64,000 nucleotides of DNA, from NCBI RefSeq assembly GCF_003752505.1, contig NZ_RKHO01000001.1, positions 3,038,001 to 3,102,000 of the forward strand, read 5' to 3'. The notes under the pieces are model-generated. The model did no database searches. It saw only the letters and a program-made list of their open reading frames with translations, and was not told where the DNA came from. The translations under genes were made by a program, and so were the position numbers. This stretch comes from Nocardioides aurantiacus. Lineage in GTDB: Bacteria; Actinomycetota; Actinomycetes; Propionibacteriales; Nocardioidaceae. This document shows, piece by piece, positions 1 to 8,892 of this stretch. Positions within the stretch are counted from its first letter, which is position 1. Each line of letters opens with the position of its first letter.

Positions 1-114
1 CACGACCGCCTGGCCACGCTGGCCGCGCAGGCGCAGAGCGGCGAGTTCGCCCGGCTGCTGGCGAGCATGGGCGCCGGCGTGCAGCAGCGCCTCGCCACCT
101 GGCCGGCGTCGTGA
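1..114 (+). CDS. C-terminal end of an unidentified protein (partial)
   Basis: Only the last 37 codons are inside the window. The frame opens at the left edge and stops at TGA 112-114. The visible tail is Ala/Leu-rich and looks helical (AQSGEFARLLASMGAGVQQ), with no recognisable motif. The stop overlaps the GTG start of the next gene as GTGA, so the two are probably co-transcribed and translationally coupled. The neighbour is a small ferritin-like protein, so this may belong to the same functional unit, but that is inference only. Confidence 0.6.
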   Translation, partial: HDRLATLAAQAQSGEFARLLASMGAGVQQRLATWPAS

Positions 115-530
115 CCCCGGTCGAGGCGCTGCAGAAGGCGCTGGCCGCCGAGCACGCGTCGGTCTACCTCTACGGCCTGCTCGGGGCACGGGCCTCGGCG
201 TCGGCTGAGCCGGTGCTGTTCGCCCGCCTCGAGCAGGCGTACGCCGACCACCGCACCGCCCGCGACGACCTGGTCGCCCGGCTGGCCCGGCGCGGCGTCG
301 ACCCGGTCGCGAGCGAGACCGACTACGCCCCGCCCGGACCGGTCTCGACGCCCGAGGAGATCGAGGCCGTCGCCCGCACGCTGGAGCGCCGGGTGGCGCT
401 GACCTACGGCGAGGCCGTCGCCCACACGGCGGGAGAGGACCGGCTGGCGGCCATGGACGGGCTCGACGCCACCGCCGTCCGCGGCCTCGGGTTCGGCGAG
501 CCGCCGACCGACTTCCCCGGGCTCGGCTGA
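111..530 (+). CDS. DUF4439 ferritin-like domain protein
   Basis: A 139-residue protein with a four-helix, ferritin-like appearance. Helix 1 carries the AAEHASVYLYG motif (about residues 12-22), followed by helices rich in Ala, Arg and Glu and a short tail ending in PGLG. This pattern matches the actinobacterial DUF4439 family, small helical proteins related to ferritin-like folds. Their biochemical role is not established, and metal binding is not proven by what can be seen here. The GTG start at 111 overlaps the stop of the upstream gene by GTGA. No Shine-Dalgarno is needed if translation is coupled. A 74-base gap containing a promoter for tldD follows. Confidence 0.7.
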   Translation: MTPVEALQKALAAEHASVYLYGLLGARASASAEPVLFARLEQAYADHRTARDDLVARLARRGVDPVASETDYAPPGPVSTPEEIEAVARTLERRVALTYGEAVAHTAGEDRLAAMDGLDATAVRGLGFGEPPTDFPGLG

Positions 531-591
531 CTCCCGGGTCGCCCCCACGCGGACCGGCACCGGGGGCCCCGGCGCTGTCGGCCGGCCCGTC

Positions 592-597
592 TAGGGT
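592..597 (+). promoter_or_regulatory. -10 element TAGGGT of a probable leaderless tldD transcript
   Basis: TAGGGT is followed by 7 bases and then the ATG at 605, which places the transcription start on or next to the start codon. The same geometry recurs at several other genes in the window. A weak GAGGA also lies just before the ATG, too close for a normal ribosome-binding site. Confidence 0.5.
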
Positions 598-604
598 CGA
601 GGAC

Positions 605-2041
605 ATGAGCGAGTTCGATGCCGCCCAGGCGGCCGTCCAGGCCGCGCTCGACGCCGGAGCGAGCTATGCCGACGCCCGGCTGATGCACCGGCGCTACGAG
701 TCGATGTCGGCCCGCGACGGCGACGTCGACGACGTCACCCAGGACGCCGACTCCGGCATCGGCGTCCGTGCGCTGGTCGGGTCCGGCTGGGGCTTCTTCG
801 CCACGCCCGACCTGGGCGACCGGTCGCTGCGTGACGCCGGCACCCGTGCCGCCGAGATCGCCCGGGCGAGCGCGCTGGTCAGCCGCGAGGGCCGCGGGAT
901 GATCCCCGGTGAGGCCTCGGTCGGCTCGTGGGCCAGCGAGTGCGTGACCGACCCGTTCGAGGTGCCGCTGTCGACCAAGGGCGACCTGCTCGTCCGGGCG
1001 ACGCAGACGATGCTCGAGCACGGCGCCGACCTCGCGACCGGGTCCTACGACATCTGGGAGACGCGCAAGTGGTTCGTCTCCAGCGAGGGCCACCGCATCG
1101 ACCAGCACGTCCGCGAGAGCGGGGCCGGCATCCAGGCCACCGCCATCGGCGAGCACGAGACCCAGCGCCGCTCCTACCCCGCCTCCCGCGGCCAGTTCGC
1201 CACCCGCGGCTGGGAGTTCGTCGAGGAGATCGACCTCGAGGCCAACGCCGCCCGGGTCGGCGCCGAGGCCCGTGAGCTGCTGACGGCGCCCGCCTGCCCC
1301 AGCGGCACCACCGACCTGATCCTGGGCTCCGAGCAGCTCGCCCTGCAGATCCACGAGTCGGTCGGCCACGCCATCGAGCTCGACCGCATCCTCGGCTGGG
1401 AGGCGGCCTACGCCGGCACCTCCTGGCTCGACCTCTCCCGGCTCGGCTCGCTGCAGTACGGCTCGGAGCTGATGAACATCACCGTCGACCCGACCATCCC
1501 GGGCGCGCTGGGGTCCTTCGGCTACGACGACGAGGGCTCGCCCGCGGTCAAGCGCGACGCCGTCCGCGACGGGGTGTGGGTGGGCGTCCTTGCCGGCCGC
1601 GACTCCGCGGCCGCCGCCGGGCTCGACCACGCCGGCTCGGTCCGGGCCGACGGCTGGTCGCGACTGCCGATGGTGCGGATGACCAACGTCGGGCTCGAGC
1701 CCGGTCCGCACACCCTGGAGGAGATCATCGCCGCGACCGACGACGGGATCCTGATGGAGAGCAACCGCTCGTGGTCGATCGACGACCGCCGGCTGAACTT
1801 CCAGTTCGGCACCGAGGTCGGCTACGAGGTGAAGAACGGCGTCCAGGGTCGGCTGCTGCGCAACCCGACCTACACCGGCATCGGCCCACGCTTCTGGGCC
1901 TCGATGGACATGCTCTCGAGCGAGTCGGTGGCCTGGGGCACCCCCAACTGCGGCAAGGGCCAGCCCGGACAGACCGGTCACACCGGTCACCCCGCGGCAC
2001 CCGCCCGGTTCCGCGGCGTGCGGGTGGGGGTGCGGGCATGA
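605..2041 (+). CDS. tldD: TldD-family metallopeptidase
   Basis: A 478-residue protein of the TldD/PmbA (U62) family. In E. coli TldD and TldE form a heterodimeric zinc protease that degrades unfolded peptides and processes microcin B17 and CcdA. The metal-binding HExxxH is visible as HESVGHAIELD (H250, E251, H255), with the usual downstream glycine-rich region and C-terminal GTPNCGKGQPGQ motif containing a family-conserved cysteine. The length is normal. The start is supported by a promoter element ending 7 bases upstream. The stop overlaps the tldE start as ATGA, so the catalytic and partner subunits are made together. The true substrate in this organism is unknown. Confidence 0.9.
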   Translation: MSEFDAAQAAVQAALDAGASYADARLMHRRYESMSARDGDVDDVTQDADSGIGVRALVGSGWGFFATPDLGDRSLRDAGTRAAEIARASALVSREGRGMIPGEASVGSWASECVTDPFEVPLSTKGDLLVRATQTMLEHGADLATGSYDIWETRKWFVSSEGHRIDQHVRESGAGIQATAIGEHETQRRSYPASRGQFATRGWEFVEEIDLEANAARVGAEARELLTAPACPSGTTDLILGSEQLALQIHESVGHAIELDRILGWEAAYAGTSWLDLSRLGSLQYGSELMNITVDPTIPGALGSFGYDDEGSPAVKRDAVRDGVWVGVLAGRDSAAAAGLDHAGSVRADGWSRLPMVRMTNVGLEPGPHTLEEIIAATDDGILMESNRSWSIDDRRLNFQFGTEVGYEVKNGVQGRLLRNPTYTGIGPRFWASMDMLSSESVAWGTPNCGKGQPGQTGHTGHPAAPARFRGVRVGVRA

Positions 2042-3441
2042 GCACCCAGGAGACGCTGGCCGCACGCGCCGTCGAGCTCGCCTCCGGCGCCCTGGCCGGC
2101 GCGGAGGTCGGGGCCGAGGTCGCCCGCCACGAGATGGGGCTGACCCGCTTCGCGGAGTCCGTGATCCACCAGAACGTCGCCGAGGACGTCACCACGGTGC
2201 GCCTGGTGGTCCACCACGAGGGCCGCACCACCTCGGGCTCGGCCACGGTGGTCGGCGACGACGACCTGGCCCGCCTGGTCGAGCGGGTGGCTGCGTCCGC
2301 CCGGGTCGCCCCGCACGACCCGACCTGGCCCGGGCTGACCGGGTCGGTCGACCCGGCGACCGCCCCCACGCCCGACGCGGCGACGGCCCAGGCCTCCCCC
2401 GACGACCGCGCCGCCGTGGTGCGCGGGTTCGTCGAGGGCGCCGGCGGCCTCGAGACGGCCGGCTACTGCCGGACCACCTCCAGCCGCACCGCCTTCGCGA
2501 GCTCCGCGGGCCAGCTGGTCTCGGGAGCCGCGGCCGAGTGCGGCCTGGCCGGGGTCGCCCGCGCCGAGGCGACCGAGGGTCGTGCCGACGGCGTGGCCCG
2601 GCTGATGCCGCTGCGGCTCGCCGACCTCGACGGAGCCGCCCTCGGCGCCCGTGCCGCGGCCAAGGCCCGGGCGTGGACCGACCCCGTCGAGCTCGAGCCG
2701 GGCCGCTACGAGGTGGTCCTGGAGCCCGACGCCGTGTCCGACCTGCTGACCAACTACGCCTTCGCCGCCTTCAACGGCAAGGCCGTCAACGAGCGTCGGT
2801 CCTTCGTGCGGGTCGGCGCCGACCAGTTCGACCCGGCGATCAGCGTGGTCGACGACCCGCTGGCGGTGGGGCTGACCTTCGACTCCCAGGGCACGCCGCG
2901 CGAGCGCCTCGTGCTGGTCGAGGGCGGCCGCACGGTCGCGGTGACCCACGACCGCCGTACTGCCGCCGAGGCCGGTGACGGTGCCCGCAGCACCGGCCAC
3001 GACGCCGAGAACCGGTTCGGGGCCGGCCCGTCGGCCCGTCACCTCGGCATCGTGCCGACGGGCGGCCTCGACGCCGTCGCCGCCGAGGCCGACGGGGTGG
3101 TGGCCGACGCCTCGGTCGCCGAGCTCGTCGCCGGGATGGAGCGGGGACTGCTCGTCACCGACCTCTGGTACACCCGCGTCCTGGACCCCCGCACGCTGTC
3201 GATCACCGGGCTGACCCGCAACGGCGTCTGGCTGGTCGAGGACGGGCAGGTCACGGCGCCGGTCGCGAACTTCCGGTTCACCCAGGCCTACGCCGCCGCG
3301 CTGGCGCCCGGCAACGTCCGCGCGGTCGGCCGCACGGCGACGCCGGTCCCCGGCGACACCTACACCGCGACCTCGCCGCGGTTCTCCTGCCCGGCCCTGC
3401 ACCTCGCCTCGTGGAACTTCACCGGCGGCGCGTCCGGCTGA
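2038..3441 (+). CDS. tldE: TldE/PmbA-family protein, partner of TldD
   Basis: A 467-residue TldE/PmbA homologue that lacks an HExxxH motif, as expected for the non-catalytic half of the TldD-TldE protease. The C-terminal half is well conserved (YAFAAFNGKAVNERRSF; ENRFGAGPSARHLGI; NFRFTQAYAAAL). The same frame stays open upstream to 1576, but ATG 2038 is chosen because it overlaps the tldD stop as ATGA and gives a family-typical length. It ends 7 bases before the stop of the convergent acetamidase-like gene, so transcription from both sides runs together here. Confidence 0.88.
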   Translation: MSTQETLAARAVELASGALAGAEVGAEVARHEMGLTRFAESVIHQNVAEDVTTVRLVVHHEGRTTSGSATVVGDDDLARLVERVAASARVAPHDPTWPGLTGSVDPATAPTPDAATAQASPDDRAAVVRGFVEGAGGLETAGYCRTTSSRTAFASSAGQLVSGAAAECGLAGVARAEATEGRADGVARLMPLRLADLDGAALGARAAAKARAWTDPVELEPGRYEVVLEPDAVSDLLTNYAFAAFNGKAVNERRSFVRVGADQFDPAISVVDDPLAVGLTFDSQGTPRERLVLVEGGRTVAVTHDRRTAAEAGDGARSTGHDAENRFGAGPSARHLGIVPTGGLDAVAAEADGVVADASVAELVAGMERGLLVTDLWYTRVLDPRTLSITGLTRNGVWLVEDGQVTAPVANFRFTQAYAAALAPGNVRAVGRTATPVPGDTYTATSPRFSCPALHLASWNFTGGASG

Positions 3442-3448
3442 CCCGGCC

Positions 3449-4723
3449 TCAGCGCCCGAAGTCGGCCTTGGTGATGAGCGCGTGGATGCCGGTCGTGCGG
3501 TCGACGACCTGCGAGCACTGGAAGTCGGCCGCCGCGGACAGGTAGGCGTAGGCCACCGGCCCGGCCATGCCCAGCTCGTCGGTCAGGAAGGCCAGCGCCT
3601 GCCGCACGGCGGCCTTCATGGCGAGGTCCAGGCTGGTGGCGTTGCCGCCGTTCTCCGGGCCGTCGGGGTCGCTCAGCCCGATCGGGATCCAGTGGTCGGG
3701 GGTCTCGGCGAACGGGCCGTCGAAGGCGGGACGCGGAGCACCGCGCGAGCCCCGCTTGACCACCGTGAGCCGGAAGGTCGGCCGCAGCGAGCCCTCCATC
3801 GCGGTCAGCGCCACCTCGCCGTCGCCCTGCGCCATGTGGGGGTCGCCGCTGTAGAACATCGCGCCGGGCACCTGCACCGGCAGGTAGAGCGTGGAGCCCA
3901 CGGTCAGGTCGTTGATGTCGATGTTGCCGCCCGCGTCGGTCGGCGGGACCGAGTCCACCAGGGCCGAGGTGTCCCGGGCCACGCCCATCATGCCCATGAA
4001 GGGGTGCAGGTCGAACCCGACCGGCACCGACCCGGGCAGCCGGCCGCGCAGCCCGCCGCGGGAGCGCTCCGCGGCGGCGAAGACGCTGATGTTGCCGCCC
4101 TCGTTGAAGTAGCGCCGCGACGCGGGGTCGCCCTCGAACTGCTCCGGGTACTCCCCCGGCAGGGCGCCCTTGCCGTGGCGGTTGGAGATCACGCCGTACG
4201 GCACCCGCAGCGGGAGGTCGAGCACCTCGATCTTGAGCACGTCGCCGGGCTCGGCGCCACGCACCGCGATCGGGCCGGTCACGACGTGGGGGCCGGGTCC
4301 GTCGTGCCGCGTGCGCGCGGCCACCTCGACGGCGTCGCGGAGCACGGCGCGCTCGGGGACGCCGTACTGCTCGAAGAACTGACGGGGATCCTGGCCCTGG
4401 TCCTCGAGCAGGCCCTCGTGGGAGATCGTGTCGAGGGTGACCACGTCGCCGGAGCGCACCACGGCCACCGGCTCGGAGTCGCGGTTGGGCAGCCGACCCC
4501 AGAGCACCTCGTCGGCCTTCGCCCGGACGTAGCGTCCCCGGGTGCGACCGACGCCGGGCTGCAGCACCTGGAGCGGTCGGGACCGGGGCGACGGCGCGGC
4601 GCTCGCGGCTCCCTGCTCCCCCGTCACGAGGGCGGCGCCGAGGGCGCCGACCGCTGCCGCACGCAGCATCGAGCGGCGGGCCAGGGAGGCGGTGGGGGAC
4701 GGCAGGGCGGGGTGAGCGGGCAC
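3449..4723 (-). CDS. Tat-exported acetamidase/formamidase family protein
   Basis: FmdA/AmdA family, whose characterised members hydrolyse short amides (formamide, acetamide) to ammonia and the acid. Visible family motifs include GDVVTLDT, GPIAVRGAEPGD, GGNIDINDL, YSGDPHMAQGDGEV and GGNATSLDLAMKAA. Unlike the usual cytosolic enzymes, the N-terminus has a twin-arginine signal (R16-R17 in LARRSMLRAAAVG, then a hydrophobic stretch ending near an ASAAP cleavage site), so it is predicted to be exported folded by Tat. The GTG at 4723 is preferred over the more distal GTG at 4756 because AGGAG lies 7 bases upstream. The encoded product is 424 residues. Its real substrate is not known. Confidence 0.82.
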   Translation of the reverse strand: MPAHPALPSPTASLARRSMLRAAAVGALGAALVTGEQGAASAAPSPRSRPLQVLQPGVGRTRGRYVRAKADEVLWGRLPNRDSEPVAVVRSGDVVTLDTISHEGLLEDQGQDPRQFFEQYGVPERAVLRDAVEVAARTRHDGPGPHVVTGPIAVRGAEPGDVLKIEVLDLPLRVPYGVISNRHGKGALPGEYPEQFEGDPASRRYFNEGGNISVFAAAERSRGGLRGRLPGSVPVGFDLHPFMGMMGVARDTSALVDSVPPTDAGGNIDINDLTVGSTLYLPVQVPGAMFYSGDPHMAQGDGEVALTAMEGSLRPTFRLTVVKRGSRGAPRPAFDGPFAETPDHWIPIGLSDPDGPENGGNATSLDLAMKAAVRQALAFLTDELGMAGPVAYAYLSAAADFQCSQVVDRTTGIHALITKADFGR

Positions 4724-4852
4724 GGGGGTGCTCCTCTGCTTCGGTGACGGGACCACGCCACCGAACCAGGAGAACGTTTCGTCCCGGAGACCTGAGATGT
4801 CCGGCAGGTCACGTCCCGCGCACGGCGTACGCCGCTCCGGGGCTCGTGCCGC

Positions 4853-5551
4853 TCAGAGGTCGGCGATCAGCCGGGGCAGGTCGGCGAGCTCGTGCGCGAC
4901 CGCGTCGGGCACGCCCTCGGAGTGGCCGACCTGCTCGGTCGGGATCACGCTGTGCGGCACGTGGACGGCCCGCAGCCCGGCGTTCTGCGCACCCCAGACG
5001 TCGTCGTAGAGCCGGTCGCCGACGTAGACGCAGCGCGCGGGATCCGTCGCTCCGACGGCGGCCATCGCCGCGCGGAAGACCTCCGGGGAGGGCTTGGTCC
5101 AGGACACCTCGCTCGTGTAGACGGCGCCGTCGAGGAGGTCGAGCACCCCGTCGCGACGGAAGAAGTCCTCGTGCCAGGCCCGCGGCCAGATCGTGTTGGA
5201 CAGCACGCCGACCCGGACCCCCGCCTCGCGCAGCCCGGCGAGCAGCGGCGCCACCTGCGGGTCGGTGGCGGTGTGGGGCTCCCAGAACTCGCGGTAGTGG
5301 GTCAGCAGCTCCGGGTCGTGGGGCAGCCCGGCCTCGTCGAACAGGTCGGCCACGGTCGAGCTGCGCTGGTGGTCGCGGCTGCGTCCCCAGATGACCTGGT
5401 TGGCGCGCTGCAGGGCATCGACGTGGACGTGCGGTGGGTGGCTCGAGCCGGTCACCGCGTGGGCGAGCGCGAGCGCCTCGGCGTGGAAGTCGACGTCGTG
5501 CCAGCGGGTCAGCGTCCCGCCCCAGTCGAAGATGACGGCCTCGGGCTGCAT
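4853..5551 (-). CDS. HAD-superfamily hydrolase (class IA type)
   Basis: A 232-residue haloacid-dehalogenase-fold phosphatase. Motif I is FDWGGTLT with nucleophile D9; the usual second Asp (general acid) position is Gly, a variant seen in part of the family. Motif II is VLSNT, motif III the Lys in WTKPSPEVF, and motif IV the acidic residues in YVGDRLYDDVWGA. An alpha-helical cap domain occupies about residues 18-90. The substrate cannot be read from sequence. The ATG at 5551 has TAGCCT six bases upstream, suggesting a leaderless mRNA. The gene is followed after 129 bases by the separately initiated acetamidase-like gene. Confidence 0.82.
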   Translation of the reverse strand: MQPEAVIFDWGGTLTRWHDVDFHAEALALAHAVTGSSHPPHVHVDALQRANQVIWGRSRDHQRSSTVADLFDEAGLPHDPELLTHYREFWEPHTATDPQVAPLLAGLREAGVRVGVLSNTIWPRAWHEDFFRRDGVLDLLDGAVYTSEVSWTKPSPEVFRAAMAAVGATDPARCVYVGDRLYDDVWGAQNAGLRAVHVPHSVIPTEQVGHSEGVPDAVAHELADLPRLIADL

Positions 5552-5557
5552 GGCGGC

Positions 5558-5563
5558 AGGCTA
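5558..5563 (-). promoter_or_regulatory. -10 element TAGCCT, leaderless HAD gene
   Basis: Reading the minus strand, TAGCCT is followed by six bases (GCCGCC) and the ATG at 5551. This is the TANNNT-N6-start arrangement repeated across this window. There is no purine-rich ribosome-binding site. Confidence 0.5.
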
Positions 5564-5576
5564 GTGGGGCGGGTGG

Positions 5577-5621
5577 GCTCCCGTCCGGCCGGTGGTGGGT
5601 CCCACGGGACCGGACGGGAGC
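5577..5621 (-). terminator. Stem-loop terminator of the M43 protease gene
   Basis: A perfect 12-bp inverted repeat (GCTCCCGTCCGG at 5577-5588 with its complement at 5610-5621) begins 8 bases beyond the stop codon of the metalloprotease gene. The loop can fold further (GTGGG/CCCAC). There is no T-run, as is common for actinobacterial terminators. Confidence 0.6.
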
Positions 5622-5628
5622 CGCGGCC

Positions 5629-6615
5629 TCAGGCCCGGTAGGCCGTCCACATCTGGTCCATCCGGCTGTCCTGGCCGGCGCTGAACGTGGTGTAGCAGCT
5701 GTCGTAGCTGTAGTCCATGTAGTTGCGGACCGGGTCGAGGCCGGGCGCCGGGCAGGAGTCGCGGCCGGTGGGGCACCCCGTGGAGGGCGAGGCCTGGGCC
5801 GGGGTGTCGCTCACGGAGTCGCCCGGGTCGGCGCAGCCGCCCTGGAAGGTGTGGTAGAGCCCGAGCCAGTGGCCGGCCTCGTGGGTGGCGGTCTCACCGA
5901 GGTTGTAGTTGGTGGCCGGACCGCCCGGCAGCGAGGAGTACTGCACCCGGATGCCGTCGATCCTGGGCTGCTTGCTGTAGTCCCACGGGAAGGTGGCGAT
6001 CCCGAGGTAGTCGAACTCGACGAGCCAGATGTTGAGCGCGTTCTTGCCACCCTGGCGGGTCTTGGCGCGGTACTGGGAGCTCTGCTTGTCCTGGTGCCAG
6101 GAGTTGTTCACGATGCGGTCGGTGCCGGCGAGCCGGAAGGCGACGCCGGTGTCGAGCCCGGCGCCGTTGACGTCGGCCCCGCCGTAGGTCTGGTTGAGCA
6201 CGGCGACCTGCTGGGTGATCTGCGCGTCGCTGACGTTGCCGGCGTTGTTGTTGCCGACCATCACGTGGACGTAGACCGGGATGCTGGCGATGCTGTTGCC
6301 CGCCGCCGCCGTGGTGCGGTCGGCCCGCTTGTCCTGCACGATCTTCCGGGTCCGGGCGTCGATGGCCCGCTGCTCGGTCCTGCTCACCTCGCGGGTGTCC
6401 GCCTTGGAGCCGGCCTGGCCCGGACGGACCCGCGCCGAGGCGCCTGCCTCGTCGGCGTGCCCGGCATGGTCGGCGTCGGTGTGCTCGACGCAGTCGGCGG
6501 CCTTCGTGGCCCCCGACGCGGAGGCCACGGGGGCGGCGGCCGTGGAGGCCGCCCCGGTGGTGAGGGTGGTGGCGAGCGCGGCCGCGAAGGCGGCGCGCAG
6601 GAGCGTGCGAGTCAT
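5629..6615 (-). CDS. Secreted zinc metalloprotease, M43 (pappalysin/cytophagalysin) type
   Basis: A 328-residue precursor. The N-terminus is a Sec signal peptide (TRTLLRAAFAAALATTLTTG, then an ASTAAA-type cleavage region), followed by a charged propeptide-like stretch to about residue 110 and a catalytic domain. The zinc site HEAGHWLGLYH begins at H245 (HExxHxxGxxH), followed by a Met-turn region NYMDYSYD and Cys-rich CADPGD/CPTGRDSC segments typical of M43 enzymes. ATG 6615 is chosen because GGAAGGA lies just upstream; the frame extends to 6702 without a better start. The domain is the metzincin type with a predicted extracellular location. The substrate is unknown. It is followed by a strong stem-loop. 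Confidence 0.86.
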   Translation of the reverse strand: MTRTLLRAAFAAALATTLTTGAASTAAAPVASASGATKAADCVEHTDADHAGHADEAGASARVRPGQAGSKADTREVSRTEQRAIDARTRKIVQDKRADRTTAAAGNSIASIPVYVHVMVGNNNAGNVSDAQITQQVAVLNQTYGGADVNGAGLDTGVAFRLAGTDRIVNNSWHQDKQSSQYRAKTRQGGKNALNIWLVEFDYLGIATFPWDYSKQPRIDGIRVQYSSLPGGPATNYNLGETATHEAGHWLGLYHTFQGGCADPGDSVSDTPAQASPSTGCPTGRDSCPAPGLDPVRNYMDYSYDSCYTTFSAGQDSRMDQMWTAYRA

Positions 6616-6720
6616 GGGTCTTCCTTCCCGAGAGGACCTCGACCGTAAGCCGCGGCGTACGACGGGCACCAGCCCCCGAGACCGGATCGTTGCCCACCGC
6701 AACCGCGGCAGACCCGCACG

Positions 6721-8499
6721 CTAGCCGCGCACGACCTCCACGAGGTGCGCCACGGCCTCGCCGACGGGCACCTCGGTGCGCTCGCCGGTGCGACGGTCCT
6801 TGACCTCGACGTTGCCCTCGACCAGGCCGCGACCGACGGTGACGATGGTGGGCACCCCGATCAGCTCGGCGTCCTTGAACTTCACGCCGGGGCTGACCTT
6901 GGGCCGGTCGTCGTAGATCACCTCGACGCCCTGGGCCGAGAGACCCTCGGCGAGCGTGGCGGCGGCCTCGAAGACGGCGGCGTCCTTGCCGGTGGCCACG
7001 ACGTGCACGTCGGCCGGGGCGACCTCGCGCGGCCAGACCAGGCCGAGCTCGTCGTGGTTGTCCTCGGCGATCACGGGGACGGCGCGGGAGACGCCGATGC
7101 CGTAGGAGCCCATCGTGACCGTGACGAGCTTGCCGTTCTCGTCGAGCACCTTGAGGTCGAGCGCCTCGGCGTACTTGCGGCCGAGCTGGAAGATGTGGCC
7201 CATCTCGATGCCGCGGGCGGTCTCGAGGACACCGTCGTCGCAGTTCGGGCAGGGGTCGCCGTCGCGCACCTCGGCCGCCTCGATCGTGCCGTCGCCGGTG
7301 AAGTCGCGGCCGGCCACCAGGTCGACCACGTGGCTGCCGGGCACGTCGGCGCCGGTGACCCAGCGGGTGCCCTCGCCGACCCGGGGGTCGAGCAGGTAGC
7401 GGATGCCCGAGGCGTGGTCCGCGCCGAGCGCTCCGGGGCCGATGTACCCCTTCACCAGCGCCGGGTGGCGGGCGAGCTCGGCCTCGTCCATCGGCGCGAC
7501 CTCGGTCGGCTCGAGCATCCCCTCGAGGCGCTTCTGGTCGACCTCGCGGTCACCGGGCACGCCGATGGCCAGCGGCTCGCGGGTGCCGTCGGCGTGCTTG
7601 AGCACCACCAGGACGTTCTTGAGGGTGTCGCCGGCGTGCCAGGGACGGTCCTCGCGGGGGAAGGCCTCGTTGAGGTGGTCGACCAGCGTGGCGATGGTCG
7701 GGGTGTCGGGCGTCTGCTCGGCGTGGGCGGCGGGCGCGTCGTCGTACGGCACGGGGGCGGGCGGGCGCACCTGGACGGCCTCGACGTTGGCGGCGTAGTC
7801 GCAGGTGGTGCAGCGGACGTAGGTGTCCTCCCCCACCTCGCTGCTCGCGAGGAACTCCTCCGAGCGCGACCCGCCCATCGCCCCGCTGGTGGCCCTGACG
7901 ACGACGTAGTCGAAGCCGAGCCGGTCGAAGGTCTTCACGTACGCCGCCCGGTGCGCCGCGTAGGACGCCTCGAGGCCGGCGTCGGTGACGTCGAAGGAGT
8001 AGCTGTCCTTCATCACGAACTCGCGACCGCGCATCAGCCCGGCCCGGGGACGCGCCTCGTCGCGGTACTTGGTCTGGATCTGGTAGAGCCAGACCGGCAG
8101 GTCCTTGTAGGAGGAGTAGAGGTCCTTCACCACGAGGGTGAACATCTCCTCGTGGGTCGGCCCGAGCAGGTAGTCGCCGCCCTTGCGGTCCTGGAGCCGG
8201 AAGATGTTGGGGCCGTACTCCGTCCACCGGTTGGTCGCCTCGTAGGGCTCGCGCGGCAGCAGCGCGGGGAACTGCAGCTCCTGGGCGCCCATCGCGTCCA
8301 TCTCCTCGCGCACGATCGCCTCGACCTTGCGGAAGACCCGCAGGCCGAGCGGCAGCCAGGTGTAGATGCCGGGGGCGGCGCGGCGGATGTAGCCGGCGCG
8401 GACGAGCAGCCGGTGGCTGGGCACCTCGGCGTCGACGGGGTCCTCGCGCAGGGTGCGGACGAACAGCGAGGACATGCGGAGGACGTGGGGTGTTGTCAC
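6721..8499 (-). CDS. proS: Prolyl-tRNA synthetase
   Basis: A class II aminoacyl-tRNA synthetase that charges tRNA-Pro. It is about 592 residues and has the bacterial (long) architecture: a catalytic core (motif 1 around [14 protein letters not shown], motif 2 around [19 protein letters not shown]), an inserted editing domain (about 230-400), motif 3 in [11 protein letters not shown], and an anticodon-binding domain at the C-terminus. GTG 8499 is preferred over GTG 8505 because TAGCCT sits exactly six bases upstream; the internal ATG ([12 protein letters not shown]) at 8475 is a further alternative. In related genomes proS lies just beyond ispG and a GNAT gene, as here. Confidence 0.95.
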   Translation of the reverse strand: MTTPHVLRMSSLFVRTLREDPVDAEVPSHRLLVRAGYIRRAAPGIYTWLPLGLRVFRKVEAIVREEMDAMGAQELQFPALLPREPYEATNRWTEYGPNIFRLQDRKGGDYLLGPTHEEMFTLVVKDLYSSYKDLPVWLYQIQTKYRDEARPRAGLMRGREFVMKDSYSFDVTDAGLEASYAAHRAAYVKTFDRLGFDYVVVRATSGAMGGSRSEEFLASSEVGEDTYVRCTTCDYAANVEAVQVRPPAPVPYDDAPAAHAEQTPDTPTIATLVDHLNEAFPREDRPWHAGDTLKNVLVVLKHADGTREPLAIGVPGDREVDQKRLEGMLEPTEVAPMDEAELARHPALVKGYIGPGALGADHASGIRYLLDPRVGEGTRWVTGADVPGSHVVDLVAGRDFTGDGTIEAAEVRDGDPCPNCDDGVLETARGIEMGHIFQLGRKYAEALDLKVLDENGKLVTVTMGSYGIGVSRAVPVIAEDNHDELGLVWPREVAPADVHVVATGKDAAVFEAAATLAEGLSAQGVEVIYDDRPKVSPGVKFKDAELIGVPTIVTVGRGLVEGNVEVKDRRTGERTEVPVGEAVAHLVEVVRG

Positions 8500-8505
8500 C
8501 GGCAC

Positions 8506-8511
8506 AGGCTA
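8506..8511 (-). promoter_or_regulatory. -10 element TAGCCT, leaderless proS
   Basis: On the minus strand TAGCCT is followed by GTGCCG and then GTG ACA ACA at 8499. This favours the second of the two in-frame GTG codons as the translation start. Confidence 0.45.
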
Positions 8512-8528
8512 GCGACCGGGACGGGTCC

Positions 8529-8534
8529 TAGGCT
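8529..8534 (+). promoter_or_regulatory. -10 element TAGGCT for the small membrane protein gene
   Basis: TAGGCT, then seven bases, then GTG 8542. It forms a back-to-back pair with the proS -10 element, so about 40 bases serve as a divergent promoter. Confidence 0.45.
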
Positions 8535-8541
8535 GGGCGAG

Positions 8542-8892
8542 GTGGGACACCGGGAACGGCAAGCGGAGCAGGCGGGACTGCCGCCGACCCACGACGACGG
8601 TCGCCACCGCCGACGTCCCCTGGCGCGCCCCAGACCGCACGCCGGAGGGCGTCCCGGGCTCGCCCGGAAGCCGGGGTGGGGGCTCGCCGCCGGCGCCGCC
8701 TGCCTCCTGCTGGTCGCGCTGGTCGGCGTCGTGCCGGTCTGGCAGTGGCTGGTGGCGTACGCCGGGCCGGAGCCCGTCACCGCCTGGTCGCTGCTCGCGC
8801 GGCTGGTGGTCCTGGCGGCCACCGGCACCCTGCTCGTGACCTGGGTGCGGGCGCGGCTCAGCGGGTCCGACGACCCGCACGGGCGGCCCTGA
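8542..8892 (+). CDS. Small two-helix membrane protein of unknown function
   Basis: A 116-residue protein. The first 45 residues are basic and His/Arg-rich (cytoplasmic by the positive-inside rule). Two transmembrane helices follow (around GWGLAAGAACLLLVALVGVV and ARLVVLAATGTLLVTW), then a short polar tail. No family was recognised. The GTG start is supported by a -10 element seven bases upstream. The 3' end overlaps the end of the convergent DoxX gene by 35 bases, so the two transcripts are antisense at their tails. It could be a subunit or regulator of a membrane process; nothing here says which. Confidence 0.55.
   Translation: MGHRERQAEQAGLPPTHDDGRHRRRPLARPRPHAGGRPGLARKPGWGLAAGAACLLLVALVGVVPVWQWLVAYAGPEPVTAWSLLARLVVLAATGTLLVTWVRARLSGSDDPHGRP

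Noticed and set aside
404-2065. 553-codon open frame on the minus strand
   Set aside because: Mirror of tldD; no ribosome-binding site and low-information composition.
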